Of a stretch of DNA of 60,000 nt, positions 12,709 through 26,342 are shown in pieces. The stretch's first letter is position 1, and the number at the start of each line of letters is the position of its first letter. The stretch comes from Polytrichum commune (Eukaryota > Streptophyta > Polytrichopsida > Polytrichales > Polytrichaceae): assembly GCA_950295325.1 (NCBI GenBank), contig OX485803.1, positions 49,121,554 through 49,181,553 of the forward strand. Reading direction: 5' to 3'. The translations under genes were made by a program, and so were the position numbers. The notes under the pieces were generated by a model. The model was not told where the DNA came from. It saw only the letters and a list, made by a program, of their open reading frames with translations, and ran no database searches.

Positions 12709-13904
12709 CTGCAAAAATAGGCGACCCCATCACCCCAAGGTCAGAGCTTTGCACAAGAAGAAGGATTGACTTAACTTAATTGCAGACACAACGGCAATAA
12801 GAGTGAGCCAGTCAACCAACACCATTCTGTACAAACTCAAAACCCTCCCCCCCACCTTCGTACACAATTAATTATCTATCTCACTCACCGCCGAGAGAGC
12901 TCAACGTATCGATGCTTGAAATGACTGAACGTCTCCAAACCCAGTCACAAATCAACTTCGGGAAAGAAGAAGAAGAAGAAGGAGAAGACTTCGAACTCTG
13001 CCAAAAATTTGAACCACCAAAAGTGTCGACAAATTGAGCAGCTCCAACCTCCACAAAATTACAGGTCATCCGCCGCCTCGAACCCCAACCTCCAAACACC
13101 ACCACCACCACCACCGAAACCTCCGAACCGAAATTGGCTAACATATAACCTACCAAACTAAAAAATTAGCACTCACTCAACTCACTCACTCACATGCGGC
13201 TTGCCTCCTCTCCGAACACATTTGATGTTGCGATGAATTGTGTTCTGGCAACATCCACGAGCTAGGTGAGAAGTAAAGCCTTAAGTCGTCGAAGGGAGCC
13301 GGGGCAGGGTTTTGTAGCAAGTCGGAATTTCCAGGGGCAAGGGGAATCGACACAGCAAGCGGGCTGGTTGAATCTGTGGGGAAAAGCTCCAAGATCCCAA
13401 TTTCCACCACTCAAACTGACACACCGGCGCACTTTCTCTCATTTACCCCGCCTACGGTACTGAATCTTAGGTAAGTAGGCCTCCTCGTAGGGGCTGTAAT
13501 GAATCTTGGAACCCCGAGTCAAGGGAGAAGGGAAGGTGCATCGTCCTCGACTCATCGTCACCATCGATTCATGGGACTCATCGGATCCAACAGTACTCAA
13601 GGCCCATCGATCGCCGAGTGGTACTGCCAGATGCAGTACTGCCAGCGGCAGCACTGTGCGATTTCGTGCAAATTCTTTTAGAAAAATAAACGCTTTGTTT
13701 CAGTGCAGATCGGAATCTCGGGATTGGGGGTCACTTGCATGCATGTGGGGACCAGATACTTGCTTGAGTGGAAGTTTTGGGGATCAGAGTTCGTGAGCGC
13801 CACCGTTTCCCACATGCATGACGAGAATCTACGCATTCAGAGTTTAATAACTTCTTACAATGAGAACTTCAATGATCGATACACTCTCACCTCCCTAATA
13901 TCCC
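12709..13904. other. Upstream region of the kinase-like gene, leader intron and likely promoter
   Basis: It holds CT-rich and (CCA)n-rich sequence around 12950-13130 and repeated CACTCACTCA around 13170-13195, typical of a plant 5' leader. Short reading frames on both strands have low-complexity translations and no domain. No TATA box was chosen with confidence. A divergent gene on the plus strand is possible but unsupported. Confidence 0.4.
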
Positions 13905-14260
13905 ATATGTGGCAACCAAAGCGCACGTGATGTTAAGGGGGCCTGCAGTGTTAACATGGATGCGTGATAATAGAGAATTAGTGTAGCATGTGGCAGTATG
14001 GAATAACACAAAGCGAACACTGCAATAATGATAATAGATAATAACAATGATGAGAATGTGATGTGTGCAAGCATGTGGTTTGAATTCTTTTGGTGGGTTA
14101 TTTTAATGGCAACGTCCATGATATACGAGAGGGATTGTGACAACAAGGAGGGAGATTAAAATTGAGCACATATGTTCCCTAGGGTTTGGGGATATAAGAG
14201 GGGGAGTGACATTAGGGAGGGTGATATTGCAGAGGTTAGGTGTACATGGTAGACTTCATG
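13905..14260 (+). repeat. Dispersed repeat R1, copy a
   Basis: Shares GTGGCAACCAAAG, GCACGTGAT, AGTGTTAACATGGATG and GGAATAACACAAAG with copies at 31620 and 36350. Its second half shares GATATACGAG, GTGACAACAAGGAGG, CCCTAGGGTTT, GATATAAGAG and GAGTGACATTA with those copies and with 16240. It is shorter than copies c and d and lacks their middle part. Confidence 0.7.
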
Positions 14261-14362
14261 TTTTTGTTTCGTTAATGGCTGATTGTAAAGAACAGGGAGG
14301 AATGAGGGGAGGAGTTTGAGAGGAATGAGGGTAGTTTAAGGTAGAATTTCCCATGTTGATTT

Positions 14363-14600
14363 GAGAGAGGGAATTATCGCATACAAGCATGCATCTCATC
14401 CATCCAACGTGAAAACTTGATCCCTAGAGGTTTGTGACCGATTCATCTCAAATGACTTTGACAATGCTAATTTGGGGTCTTTGAAGTTGATTCTCGCATC
14501 ATATTCACCAAAAATAACAACCTCTGAGTTGCATATTGTTTCATGGTCTTTATGTTGGATGAATGAGAGGTATGTTTGTATCTTATTTCCCTCCCTCTCC
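14363..14600. mobile_element. MITE family T, copy 1 (long inverted repeats)
   Basis: Left end GAGAGGGAATTATCGCAT and right end read in reverse GGAGAGGGAGGGAAATAAG are followed inward by matched CTCATCCATCCAAC and CTCATTCATCCAAC. The inverted repeats are about 50 bases with a short middle. Two further copies lie at 19195 and 35795. Target duplication is not clear, so the superfamily is unassigned. Confidence 0.65.
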
Positions 14601-16189
14601 ATACTGTTTGAGTGGAATTTTAATATTAGACTTGGAGGGTTTCCTTGAGTTTTAGGCATTGACATGCTCCATCTTTAAGGCACAATGTATCTGAAATGAG
14701 TTTTTTTTTCTTTTCGTTATGGTTGCTACGGGTTCTTGATTGGGATTTTGGACCTAGAGATTCACTTGGATTCGCGAATGTGATGTGTGATTTTAACAAC
14801 AATCCATGGTTTTTTTTTTTAATCCCTCATGTTGTTGCTATGATCATTCAAATTCAAAAGTGTCGGGACCATAGAACAACCAAGTAGGCTCACCCAATTG
14901 AGCATGAAATGGTTAATGGAAGATTTGAACATGGAATCCTATTTCTTTTAAATACATGTCTCTATGGGGTGCATTCTTAGATCCACGCCTAGTTGTCTAT
15001 TTATGATTAGGATACAAGGAAATGCATCAAAATTTCACATGCAATTAACGACCATGTCATAAGATCACCATAAGTCCCATCATGGGCACATACGGCCCTT
15101 CCATTAATTATAGGAGGGACCTAGGGCTAATGTGCTCAAAGTGTAAGCATCATCCTACGTTTAATAATCAAACACAATCGGGAAGGGCCTATATATGTGA
15201 ATCCCTCGCTTGAAGAGCAATAGAATCTTTACTTCAACCTCTCATAACTTTTGGAACCGAACTCCGATTCTCAAACTTGAAATCTCACGTTGTTCAGTTT
15301 GCAATTGCTAACAAGAAGACACAATTCATGATTCGATCTTGCGGTCAAAATTCTATGTGGAGTTGGAAGTGCTTACAATAGGGTCACATGCCTTAAGGTA
15401 CCCCGGATCGATCCAGTTGAGTAATTTTCTGAAAACATTATAGGGGTGCCAACAAATTCCCATCGTGGTCAGAATGTGCCCAGTCGGGAGACGACACATG
15501 GCGAGAAATTAAGACAGCATGGGCTACCACCCTGTGACTTGGACTTATACAAAGACAGATGGACGAAGCTGATTGGCAGGACACATGGCAAAGGTCTGTG
15601 AGCAAAGAGATTAGTCGAAGCTATAAATAACTGGTTGTTTAGGAATAATATTACCAGATGTGCAGTACCGAGAGATTCATAGCCATCTGTTCAAGTGAAG
15701 AAAGGCACAAACTGTACACTGATTATGCCAGTTAGCTAGGGCCTGCTGCTAAGGTAGAAGTACCATAACCGTGAAATCAAGGTGATTCACATTGAAGATC
15801 TGGCCTGACAATCATGAGATAACTTTCCAAGATATATAGACGAGAAGGATTCATGAAGAATGCAAGTTGTTTCATATTCTTCTGCCTTATACAAAAGAAT
15901 GCTACAATTTTTCAAAGTCGAAACTTGTCAAACCCTCTACTCGTTCACTAGATTCTCCCTACACCGAACACGGTAATCCGCATTTCCATACAAAACATCG
16001 CCTAAATCAGTTATCTTATGAGTACATTAACACTTGACTCTCATTAGCTACACTAACAAGTGTGCACGCATTGGAATTGTCGCCGAGCCATGATTTGTGT
16101 TAGAAGTAGCACTTCGTCATTACGACGGCGGTCTAGTGCACGGCTAGAAGGTGGTTAACCGCTCATGGTATTTCTACCTTATTCAGAAT
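14601..16189. other. Gene-free spacer
   Basis: No domain-bearing frame, RNA gene or terminal repeat was recognised. It contains short T/A runs (14700 and 14811) and otherwise unremarkable moderately AT-rich sequence. Confidence 0.5.
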
Positions 16190-16400
16190 CACACAGTGCA
16201 GTATCATCTTACTCGGGAGTTCAATTAGTTTAATATCAACAATCTGTGATATATGGGAGGGAAATGTGACAACAAGGAATGAGATTCAAACTGAGCACAT
16301 CGACTCCACTAGGGTTTCAAGATATAAGACATGGAGTGACATTATCGAGGGTGACATTACAGAGGCTGGCATGCACTGTTAACTTCGTTTCTTGGTTGTC
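16190..16400 (+). repeat. Dispersed repeat R1, copy b (partial)
   Basis: The stretch TGTGATATATGGGAGGGAAA, then GTGACAACAAGGAATGAGAT, CACTAGGGTTTC, AGATATAAGAC and GGAGTGACATTAT matches the second half of the other R1 copies. The first half is mostly missing or too diverged to align by eye. Confidence 0.65.
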
Positions 16401-16635
16401 ACATGAGTCCCGACATTCATGAGTTTCCCCTGTGGAGTTGGAGGTCAATTGGCACACGTCACTGGGCCTTTCATCGGAGATAGATATATAGAACGCATCC
16501 GAAACTTTGAAGGGATACGCAAAAAAGTGGGCGACAATTCCGAAGCGTCACGCACGAGGGGCATCGCAATTGACGGTGGATCCTACAACATTCTCTCAGT
16601 TTGTGGGGATAAGCTCAAATCGGACATGCGACTTG

Positions 16636-16873
16636 AGAATTAAATAAGAACAACAATAATCGTCATCGCGTCAACAATCAAGTTGAAACAGTTTTTCTTT
16701 TCCCCTATATTCTTCCATAGCTGATAATAGTACATTGAATCTCTCTCTCTCTCTCTCTTAGCATATCTGGCGGAATTAAATAACAACAACAATAATCATC
16801 GTCGCGTCAACAATCAAGTTGAAACAGTTTCTCTTTTCCCCTATATTCTTCCATAGCTGATAATAGTACATTG

Positions 16874-16913
<40 letters not shown>

Positions 16914-16927
16914 AGCATATCTGGCGG
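16636..16927 (+). repeat. Recent 137-bp tandem duplication with a (CT)n tract
   Basis: The two units start at 16636 and 16773 (GAATTAAATAA) and are almost identical through GCATATCTGGCGG. Their (CT)n runs differ, about 20 bases in the first copy and nearly 40 in the second. The near identity of the rest shows the duplication is young and the microsatellite has since changed length. Confidence 0.9.
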
Positions 16928-19194
16928 GCTTGTTGTTATCCACGTTGGCAACCACATTGGCGAAATGCTCGAGCTTTATTCGGCCTGGGAGCGAGTTCGT
17001 ATGAGCTTATCTTTGAAGTATCATGAGATATTTAGCGGTCGGCCGGATATTTTGGTCTTGGTCAGACAAATCCCAGACCCAATCAAGTTGACAGGCGCAA
17101 AAAAAAACGTATGTTATATTCAGGGAACCTCCATAGCTGATGTTTATCCTCACATCACTTATTGTTGTGATAGTGGGTACTTATAAGCTCACAGCATTGG
17201 AGCACTTGGATCAACAACAACAACCAACTTCATTGCATACGCGATAACTAGGAATTAGAATCTTGTTAGGTACAGCACCTCAATTATTAATAGCATGCCA
17301 ACATGGGAACCAAAGGAAACACACTCTCGTTGTGCACATGTGCTTGGGTTCCATCAAGATGTTCGGGTGTGAAGAGGGATGTGCTTTAAATAGACCCATT
17401 GGAAAGCAAAGTGTGGGATTCTTCGTTCTCTCGAGATTTGTGAGCTCAAATGGAAATCTCTTTTTATTTACAAAGAGACTTGATATCCTAAATTATCGTG
17501 TAGTATATGCCACTGTTGGGTGGGTATTCAGATTGGCACCGAAGGCAGGTTGGTTATCATGGCGGTTCTTTAAATTTATAACCACAGTCTTCAAACTTTG
17601 AATAATCAGATTTGATTCATAACCGTGGTTCTCCAAAATTCAAAACCCAATCAAATGACCTTCTTAAAAACCACCAGTTCCTTAGTTGGTTCTTTCATGA
17701 TTTGGGTATTTGAATTTTCATTAATAGTAACCGGGACTGAATGTTTTTTTTAATTCTAAAACCCTTCAAAGTTTTCGAATTGAAGGTTCTTTTCTTCTAA
17801 GTTGTCTTTGAGAACCAGAACCCAAGGTTAGTAACGAAACCAAATGTCCACCCAACATTATTATATGCCTAATTTGTTTGAATCCCCTCATGATCAAAGC
17901 TTGGAATTGGTCATCAATAGGTAGGAGCCAATGATTGAAGGTTATAACCATAGTACAAGTATTGTTATTCAAACTCATTGAGGATACACATTAAGGTGGA
18001 GGGTGCTTAAACCAACACTTTGGCTTATTTGACATATTTTTGGAGTCCATTTGGATTAATTGTATCCATGATTCTTTCTTGCCAAATTAGCTTAAACATC
18101 GTAGAAATCAAAATAAAATAAATTATTGCACAACATATTAATATGTTACAAAAGTTTGAAGTCACCCACCCCTAGCTACTTAAATTTTCTCTAGACTCAC
18201 ATTTTCCCCACTCCAAAAGGTTTCCAAATGTGGCCCATCAGTCGTCCAAAACCGCTCATGTTATATTGTCCAAAACTGCTTCCACTTTCCCCCACGAAAC
18301 TAACACTTTGCCCACTTCAAAGATTGAATAACCTGGGCATATGAGATCTTTAGCACAACATATAAGTAAACTCCTCCTAGCTACATCCAAACACTTGCCC
18401 AAAACCAACCCCATTGTCGCCCAAAATTAACCCCATTTTTCACTCAAATCCACCTTCGCTTTGCCCCGGGAACATTTGGATGGTTTAGGGCATGTTCTAG
18501 GTTACAAGACGAAGAGGTGTGCATATGGTGTGCTTTTGGGATGGTGGAATTAGAACCCTCTACCTTCTGCATGGACCACTTTGAGGGTCATGTAGTCTTA
18601 CATTAGTTCTCTCCACTATACAGTTGTATGATCAATGAAGATGGTAGATTCTACATCCACGGTCCTCGAGTTTAGTGCCACCACGTCAAAGAGAACTAAA
18701 TTTGATAAGAACAACGCCATTTTCGTAGTATATGATGGCTGAAATGTGAATATGGTACACTAAACTCCAAGATTCCTACGTCTTGGGAGCCATGTACCAC
18801 AAAGTCAAGTGGATGACATTTTGCACTTTGGCCTTGGAATGTTGTGCATAGTTTTGGTTACTATGCTTCTAAAAGTGCATGGACAACACCACTTTATCAA
18901 TCAAGTGATTCCGTATTATTAAAAGTCCACTTTGTCTAATCGTACCCTAAGTTTGTCACAAAAGCTTGCCAAAAGAATGCATCAAATGCACTATAAACAC
19001 AATTCAACACATACAAAAACACATAATTTAAGTTATAGTGTATTCTAGTACAAAGGACAAAGCATACTATGGTTCAAAGCTTACCATAAGTGCACTCCTA
19101 GCACAGTGTAAAGGTAATGCACACTTCCCTATGTTTCGGACATTCGGTCACAAGCTACCCTAACGTACTTGATCTAACCCACAATGGGATTTTT
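16928..19194. other. Gene-free spacer with dispersed repeat Q
   Basis: From about 17990 the sequence matches 27250-28000 in order (GGTGCTTAAACCA, TTTTTGGAGTCCAT, TTAGCTTAAACAT or TTGGCTTAGACAT, then CCAAAACCAAC, ACCCTCTA). No gene is recognisable. Frames such as 17263-17601 carry no domain. Confidence 0.5.
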
Positions 19195-19437
19195 GGGAGA
19201 AAGGGAATGATCGCATACGAGTGGATCTCTCATTCTTCCAACACAAAAGCCATGAAATAATATGCATCCCAAAAGTTATTATTTCTTAATTTTGTCGATA
19301 CTGGAGTTAGTTTTGAAGATCCCAAATTAGTTTAGTATGGGTTATTTGAGATGAATTGACCACACACTTTTATAGGGGTCAAGTTTTTATGTTGGATGGA
19401 TGAGAGGTAAGTTCATGTGTGATAATTCCCTCTCTCC
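19195..19437. mobile_element. MITE family T, copy 2
   Basis: Left end GGGAGAAAGGGAATGATCGC mirrors right end GATAATTCCCTCTCTCC. Inside are TCTCATTCTTCCAACA and its mirror TGTTGGATGGATGAGAGG. Same layout and length as the copies at 14363 and 35795. Confidence 0.65.
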
Positions 19438-21531
19438 GAATTGTTGGATGTCGACTTCTTCACTTTACTTTTTAAAGTAAGCAAAAGGTCACATAAGTTA
19501 GTCATTGCACAAAGTCGTGGTTGAACATGTCCACACACATGGTTGGTTCCCAAAAATTCTCACAACTTGGAGGTAGATAAGCCTAGTAGGTATACGAACG
19601 AGGTTGGGGCTACATGTCTTGCTCTTGAGCTAGTGCCTCGCCAAAGTAAAAGGAGTTAAACGAAAACTTGCTTCCCCATAGGTTTGCAGTTTAGTCATTC
19701 TAATTGAGTATTTAAACATTCATTTTATGAATCTTTGATGCTAACTTAGAAGTCAAATAATCTAATTGAAATTATCTATATGCTAGAATATAACTAACTA
19801 CATTTTCACCTTTGCAAAAAAAACGGGGGCTATGTTCAAAGAGGAAAACTTCTAGCCATGACCAATAACGAGAGGCGTTCATTTCCTCATCACTTTGTCT
19901 ATCTATTATACATTTTGGTGCGGATATCGCTACTAGGTGCATGGGCGCTCATGCATTTGCTTCATAATGCATTTGGCATACCTGAAAACGGCATCACTTA
20001 TGGTAGATATGAATACAGATATAAAGTTATAGTTATTTCACACAAAGTTAAAAAGCCGAGCATGCATGTGTCCAAGATGAAACCATTATAACATAATCTT
20101 GTATACTGCTATTTGAAACCCTATCACGTTGCTATCCTAGCTAGCGGTGATTCGATATTGGCAAGAACGGCCTTTTGGGTCATTCATTTCGCGTGCACAC
20201 TTTGAAGCAATGAGGTGGCCGCAAGTATGATGAATTATCTCTAGGAACAGGCTGCGGTATGGGCCATAATATCTGTATACGTACAGTGTCTGGGAGATTT
20301 TCGGGCATAAGGTTTGTTTTGTTTGTTTTTCATGTTCTCCAACTTCTACTGATTATAGTTACACAACAGAGATTGTGGTGCATTTAGCAAATATTTGATG
20401 AGACATCTACAAAAACCGGATTGAAAATCGGACCTCTTCTGACTCACTTATGGTTATCGAAAGCGCATGTTTGTTACTTCTTAATTGGATAGTACATAGG
20501 TCCTCCCAATCAAGTTCATTATTGAGTGTACAATAGTTCTCAATATTTGAAGACTTAGTCCGAGTTCTGGAAGATGTGTCTTTATAAACTTTGCTCTTTG
20601 ATCCTCAACATATCGATCAAATACAGGGGTTCGATTAAGCAAACAAGCCGCTTAAGACCCATCTACCTCAAATCGATCGAGATCCTCATGTTTCCAAGAC
20701 CAACCGGTTACATGTTGACGTGTTTCAGATTTTCTGCATGAAATCGAGGAATATTCCCCAGAATCCACTTAAATGGAACAGAAAGCTGCCTGAACTCGTG
20801 GATTTGAGCCGGTTGTTTCTGCAATCTCAACTGGTTCATCTGTAACTACACACAGTGGTCAGGTTCTCCCCATTCGTTGTGTGCGTATACAATGAATCTG
20901 CAGGGTGGACAATTTGCGCAAAAAAGAAAGAATCAAAAAACAAAAATCTGGAGGGTGGGAATTCGTTATAGGTAGTTGCAGCAAGGCACGTGTGCCACCC
21001 GCATGTCTTTTTTTTTTTTCTTCCCCTGCCGGCTTGCAAAAGAGAAATCGAACAAACAAACTTTAGCTCCCTTTGCTCCAATTTGTGAGGAGGCTGGCTT
21101 TCTGAGCTCCCTTTTTTTCTCTACCGCCATCATGCAGCCACAGAGATTGGTGGGTTCGACACGAGTTTTGTATCTGTAGGGACAGGTAGAGTACCTCCTT
21201 CATTAGGGCACCTTTGCGTCGACCTTTTGACTCCCTCCGCACAATCAAATTATCTTCCAGCAGTGAAAGGCGACCGTAAACATTATAAATCATCATGCCT
21301 GAAAAAGCTTGTGGAGGTGATGCCCCCCCCCCCCCCCCCCCCCTGGAACTATATGTAATAAGTAATACGTTAGTTTATTCTTCCTTACTCTGCAACAAAG
21401 TCCAATGAAACAGTTCCTGCTCTTGTATCGAACGCCTTGCAAGTTCTGTTCCAAGGCCATGGATAACGATGTACTATCTTCACCGATCTTTGAGCCGGCT
21501 GTCGGTCGGGTTCACAGTTGTACGTGGTATT
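19438..21531. other. Gene-free spacer before Copia-A
   Basis: No gene recognised. It holds a T-run at 21008-21019 and a 21-base C run at 21323-21343. Short frames on both strands at 20836-21296 overlap one another and have no domain. Confidence 0.5.
21323..21343 (+). repeat. Homopolymer run of 21 C
   Basis: Uninterrupted poly-C. Such runs are prone to length error in sequencing and could form G-quadruplex structure on the minus strand. Confidence 0.95.
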
Positions 21532-21741
21532 TGTTGCGACAGAGGAGAAAACGAGAGAGAGAGAAAAATAAAATATAACAACTCTGTTTCACCCCGAGGT
21601 GTGGGGCTTTTATACTGATGTTGGGGCGACCCTTACAATGCTGTAACTTACAGTAAACTGAATCCCAATAGTTAGACTGGAGTGGATCAGACAGTTACTA
21701 TTACTTCGCTCAAGTTACTCTTACTTTAGAGTTACTCAACA
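21532..21741 (-). repeat. Copia-A 3' LTR
   Basis: Begins and ends with the inverted pair TGTTG/CAACA and is adjoined on its inner side by the purine tract. It retains C at several places where the other LTR has T. Confidence 0.95.
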
Positions 21742-21908
21742 CTCCTCCTCGAAGGAATAAGTAATTGTTAAAAAAATAAAAGTTTAATCTAGTGATTGTG
21801 ATCTACTAATTCTCCTCCTCAATCGCTAGAAACCTCATTAAAAACTACCTCTGAGTACAAAAAACCTTTCTTGTAGGAAAAAATCTCAGATGATAGAAAA
21901 GAGTGTAT

Positions 21909-24900
21909 CTAATTGGAACTAATCTCATGTAAAAGTCTCATTCCAGCTGCTTGTACAAATCGACGATGAGTGTAGGCTGTTAAAGTTTTTGTGAGGAGAT
22001 CAGCAATATTGTGGGCATATTCGACGTTTTGTACTTGAAGTTGACCACTTGTGATTAACTCTTGTGTGTAACTGAAAATTTGTGGATCGATATGCTTCAC
22101 CCAGTCGCTTTTGATAAATCCAGCACCCACTTGTGCTACACATGCTGCATTATTCTCGTATATGATGGTTGGGTTGATGGGGGTGTTGAGGCCAGTCTGA
22201 GTTATCAATAACCTGTGGAGATTTTGAAGCCAAACAGCTTCTCGAGTGGCCTCGTGAAAAGCAATAAGCTCTGAGTGGTTGGTGGAGGTTGTTGTCACCG
22301 TCTGTTTGACACTTTTCCAAGATATGGGTGCATTACTGTAAAGGAAAATGTATCAATTCTGGGACTTGCCTATGGTGACATCAGATTTGTAGCCGGCATC
22401 CGCATAACCGATAATTTCTGAGGAGCCAGTCTTGACATAGTGAAGTCCCAAGTCTTCAGTGCCACGCAAATATCTGAAAACATGCTTGACAACGCGCTAG
22501 TGCCTTATGGAAGGTTTCTAATTGTGCTTTGCCAGGACATTCACAGTGAAAGAAATGTTGGGTCTTGTGAAAGTTGCAAGGTATAACAAGGCGCCTATGG
22601 CTGCAAAGTAGCGGATTTTGTCCGTGAACTCCTCTTCCTCTTCCTGGCATGGGTGATATGGATCAACTTTGGTGCTGCTTCTACCAATCATTAGAGCTGA
22701 GAGAGGGTTGGCTTTGTCCATGTCAAATCTCCTTAACATCTTCTGAGTGTAGCCTGTTTGGTGAAGAAATATGCTTCCATCAGGAAGATGAGCAATCTGT
22801 AGTCCAATGCAATAGAAAGTCTTTCCTAACAACTTCATCTCAAAGCGGTTGGTTAGCAACCTAACAACCTTCTTGCATGTTGCTGGGTTACCCACTAGAT
22901 TGATGTCATCAACATAAATGGCGACAATGGCAAAACCAGAGGATTCTCTAAGGATGAAAATGCAAGGTAAGCTCTGGTCATGTTGAAAATTATGGTGAAG
23001 CAAGAAAAAATGTAGATGAAAGTACCACATGCATCCAACTTGCTTCAAGCCATACAAGGTACGTTGAAGTTTAAGACCCGAATAGGACTTGGATGTGTCA
23101 GCTGGGATGGCCTTAGAGAGAAAATCAGGAAGTGGCTTAATGTAAAGCTCAGTGTCTAGTGGACCATACAAGTAGGTTGTGACAACATCAAGTAATTGTG
23201 TTTCTAACATGTATTGGATTGCCATCCCTAGAAGGTACCTAAAGGTAGTAGAATCCATGACTGGGGAATAAGTTGATGTGTAATCTACACCCGGACGTTG
23301 AGTGAAACCTTGTGCTACTAAACGGACCTTGTAGCGAAGAACTTGCCCTTGGGCATTTCTTTTCTTTGTGAAAATCAGCTTGTGGCCAACTGGCTTGGTG
23401 GCCAAGTTGGTTACAAGCGGACCAAAGACTTGATGTTTGCGCAAGGAGGCATACTCATGCTGAAGAGCCTCAAGCCAGCTGGGCCAATCAAGGTTGGCCT
23501 TTGCTGCCTCCAGCGTGAGGGGGTCAACAGTTGCCTCCAAGCTAGACACAAAAGAAGAAATGGACATGGCCTCGGTGGGAGACAAATGATAGGGTCTGAA
23601 TCACTCGGGGGAGCAGAGACAATGAACCCACCATGATGACTTGACCGAGTAGACCTAGGCTTCTTGGGTTTGGGCAACAGTGACTGAGGAGCATCCCGGT
23701 TGGGAAAGACTTTGAGTTGTGTCTGACCAGCTCCCAGGAGTGGGTTTCGAGTGATTCGCGAGGAGTCATTGAATCCGTCCGGAAGTTTTTCAGCCAAGGC
23801 TTGGAGAGCTAGCAGTTTTCTAACTTCAGAGTCTGCAAGAGTAGTCCTAGGGTCTAGGTTCATAGTGATGGTTTGAGGAGCAGCGAAAACCAGAGGTTGA
23901 GAGGGGCCTGGTGAGGTGAGAGAAGGGAAGATTTTTTCCTTGAATTGACAATTCTGGAAACAAGCCTTATGTAAGACTCCAGACTTAGGGGAAACCCAAC
24001 GGATTATACTTGGAGAGTCAAATTCCACGTATATGCCTTCCTGGCAATGGGTCCCTATGGTCTTACGCTCGGGCTCCAGAACTTGGACCTAGACACGGCA
24101 TCCAAAGACTCTGAAATGTGCAACGCTAGGGGGTTGACCGGTTAAGGTTTCAAGGGGAGAATGCTCATGAAGCAGAGTAGGTCTATATCTAAGCAAAGTA
24201 GTGGCATGCAAAACAACATGTGACCAAAAAGAGGAAGGTAAATGAGCATGGATCAAAAGGGGCCGGCTTATGAGTTGAATTTTCTTGATGAAAGCCTCAG
24301 CCAACCCATTTTGAGCATGTTCATATGGGACACCATAAGTTAAAGAAATTCTTGTGGCTTGACAATAGTCTTCAAAAGCATATGATTTAAATTCTTGTGC
24401 ATTGTCGATGCTCAAGAATTTGACTGGGTACTCTGGGTAGTGGGCTCTGAACTTTATCAAGGATGCTAGGATTTTAGAGAAAGCAATATTTTGAGTACTT
24501 AATAGAGAGACTTCAAAATGGACCCCAGCAGCATCGACAAGAACGAGGAAGTACCTGAAAGGCCCAAATTCAGGAATGATGGGACCGCATATGTCCCCTT
24601 GGAGCCGGTGGAGTGGTGGAGGGAGCTCCTGCGGCAGCTTCCAATGCGAAGGCTTGAGGATGAGTTTTCCCTGAGCACACGCCTCGCACACTCCAAGTTT
24701 GTTGGCATCGCTTAGGCAGACCTCGGAACCTGTTAGAACAGGTATCATCCTTCTGAACATGGTCGCTCCTGGGTGGCCCATCCTCCAGTGCCAGAGCTTG
24801 GCTTTCTCAGGTATGGTGACTGAATATGCTGAGTGGTTTTGGTGTCCTGCAGTGAGAGAAGAGATTGGAATCTCATAGAGGCCGCTAGCCCCGCAGCGTG

Positions 24901-25739
24901 CGGTAGCTAGGCACGTGCCTCCTTGCATCAGTTTGAGAATCTCCTCACCATCCCTGATCGCAGTCAGGGTGTGAATTCCATGGGCCCGGAGGTCGCAGAA
25001 GTTGATCAGACTTCGTTGTGCCTCCGGGGCGAACATGGTATTGGAGCAGATGAGGGTGGCGCCTCCGGGGAGCTTGACTCTCGCCCGGCCCTCACGGAAG
25101 GTCATCTTCTGTTTTCCGGCAACTGTGTCGAGCTCACAGGTTCGCCATGAAGGAGTCTCGGAATCATGTCTCGAGAACTCAAAATATTGTGGGTCACGCA
25201 GGATTGCATGTGGTGAGCCACTATCCAGCAAAGCCATGTCACCATCCGTCTCCAATAGGTTGTGAGTGCTCAATGACTCCACTATCACTGTGTAGTTTTT
25301 AGGGTCGGTGCCATCAAGGGATGGGGCGTCCAGGGAGTGTGACTCCCTCTGGCCCTTCCGAAGCTCATGGAGTTCCTTGTACAGCTTCTCCAGATATGCT
25401 CCGGCCCGGCACTCGCGAGATTCATGTCCAGCCCTGCCACACCTTTGACATTCATTGGTCTTACAGTCCCGGGTTAGATGCCCCGGGCGACCACACTTTT
25501 TGCACTCGCCTGTCCGGCACTCCTTCTGCATGTGACCGTTTCTACCACACTTGAAATATTTGCAAGAACCAGACTGATTGGACTTATTGGAAGAGTGAGA
25601 GCCAGGGCCAAATGAGGGGTTATAAGACTTATCGTTTGGCTTGGAGTAGGGAGTTCGATTCGGCTTCTGCTGATTGGACTTCCAGCCTCCTGGTTGGTAT
25701 CTCCATTGCGTTGGCTTCTCGGGGCGGTTTGGATACGTT
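21909..25739 (-). pseudogene. Copia-A pol (zinc knuckles, protease, integrase, RT, RNase H), broken
   Basis: Reading minus, three CCHC knuckles lie near 25560-25410; the first has Tyr for its first Cys. They are followed by the protease motif LLDSGS near 25225, a GAG-pre-integrase LWHWRMGHPG, and an integrase with LQGDICGP, SIDNAQEF and AQNGLAEAF. A TAG at 24091-24089 cuts this frame just after integrase. The frame resumes to about 23411, then shifts near 23585 into the reverse transcriptase, with YVDD at 22916-22905 and LYGLKQ. Further breaks separate the RNase H part (22298-21909), which still shows TSTNHSELIAFHEA and HNIADLLTKTL. Old copy, no intact polyprotein. Confidence 0.92.
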
Positions 25740-26342
25740 GTTTTTCAGCAGCAGTTGTTGTTGTTGTTCGGCGAGTAGCAGGAACTATGTGAGCTCGCAG
25801 TAGGTTCGAAACTTCATAGTACGGTACATTTGGGCCAGCAATGCAGCCGCAGTTGGGAAAGTAGATAGAGTCTTTTCAATCATATCTTCATCGGTCTTGT
25901 CCTCCCCACACAAGTGCAATTGAGATACAATCTTGAATAGCTCGTTGTTGTAGGATGAGAAATCTGAAAAATCATAAACCATGAGGTTTGCCCAATCATT
26001 ACGTGCCTTAGGCAAAAAGATAGTCTTCTCGTGGCGAAATATGGCCTCCAGTTGCCTCCACAAGTCTGTTGGGTCTTCAATTTGTAAATATTGTTGCTGA
26101 AGTGAATCATCAATATGCTTTCACATAAAAACTAATGCCCAGCTCTTCTGTGATGCAATAAAATTGTCTGGTACCGGATAATTCAAAATGCCTTTTAGGT
26201 CGTCAGCTACCAAGTATGCCTTGACATCGATACATCACTTCAAATAATTTCTCCCATCGGCCTCCAACTCTGGAAAAGTTAGAGGTTGTATGCTTTTGGC
26301 TACCTTCTTCTCTAGCGGAGATTTAGAGGTAGAAGAAGCCAT
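25740..26342 (-). pseudogene. Copia-A gag, broken
   Basis: A start codon at 26342 opens a copia-type gag (UBN2-like) frame beginning MASSTSKSP. Two TGA stops interrupt it at 26237-26235 and 26123-26121, both where a Trp codon would be natural. The later part, near 25785-25740, passes a CAA/CAG-rich stretch and changes frame before the zinc-knuckle region. It is therefore not translatable as one protein. Confidence 0.85.

Noticed and set aside
12881-13156. Minus-strand 91-codon frame with Val and Ser runs upstream of the kinase-like gene
   Set aside because: Low-complexity translation of (CCA)n and (GAA)n leader sequence; more likely 5' leader than a protein.
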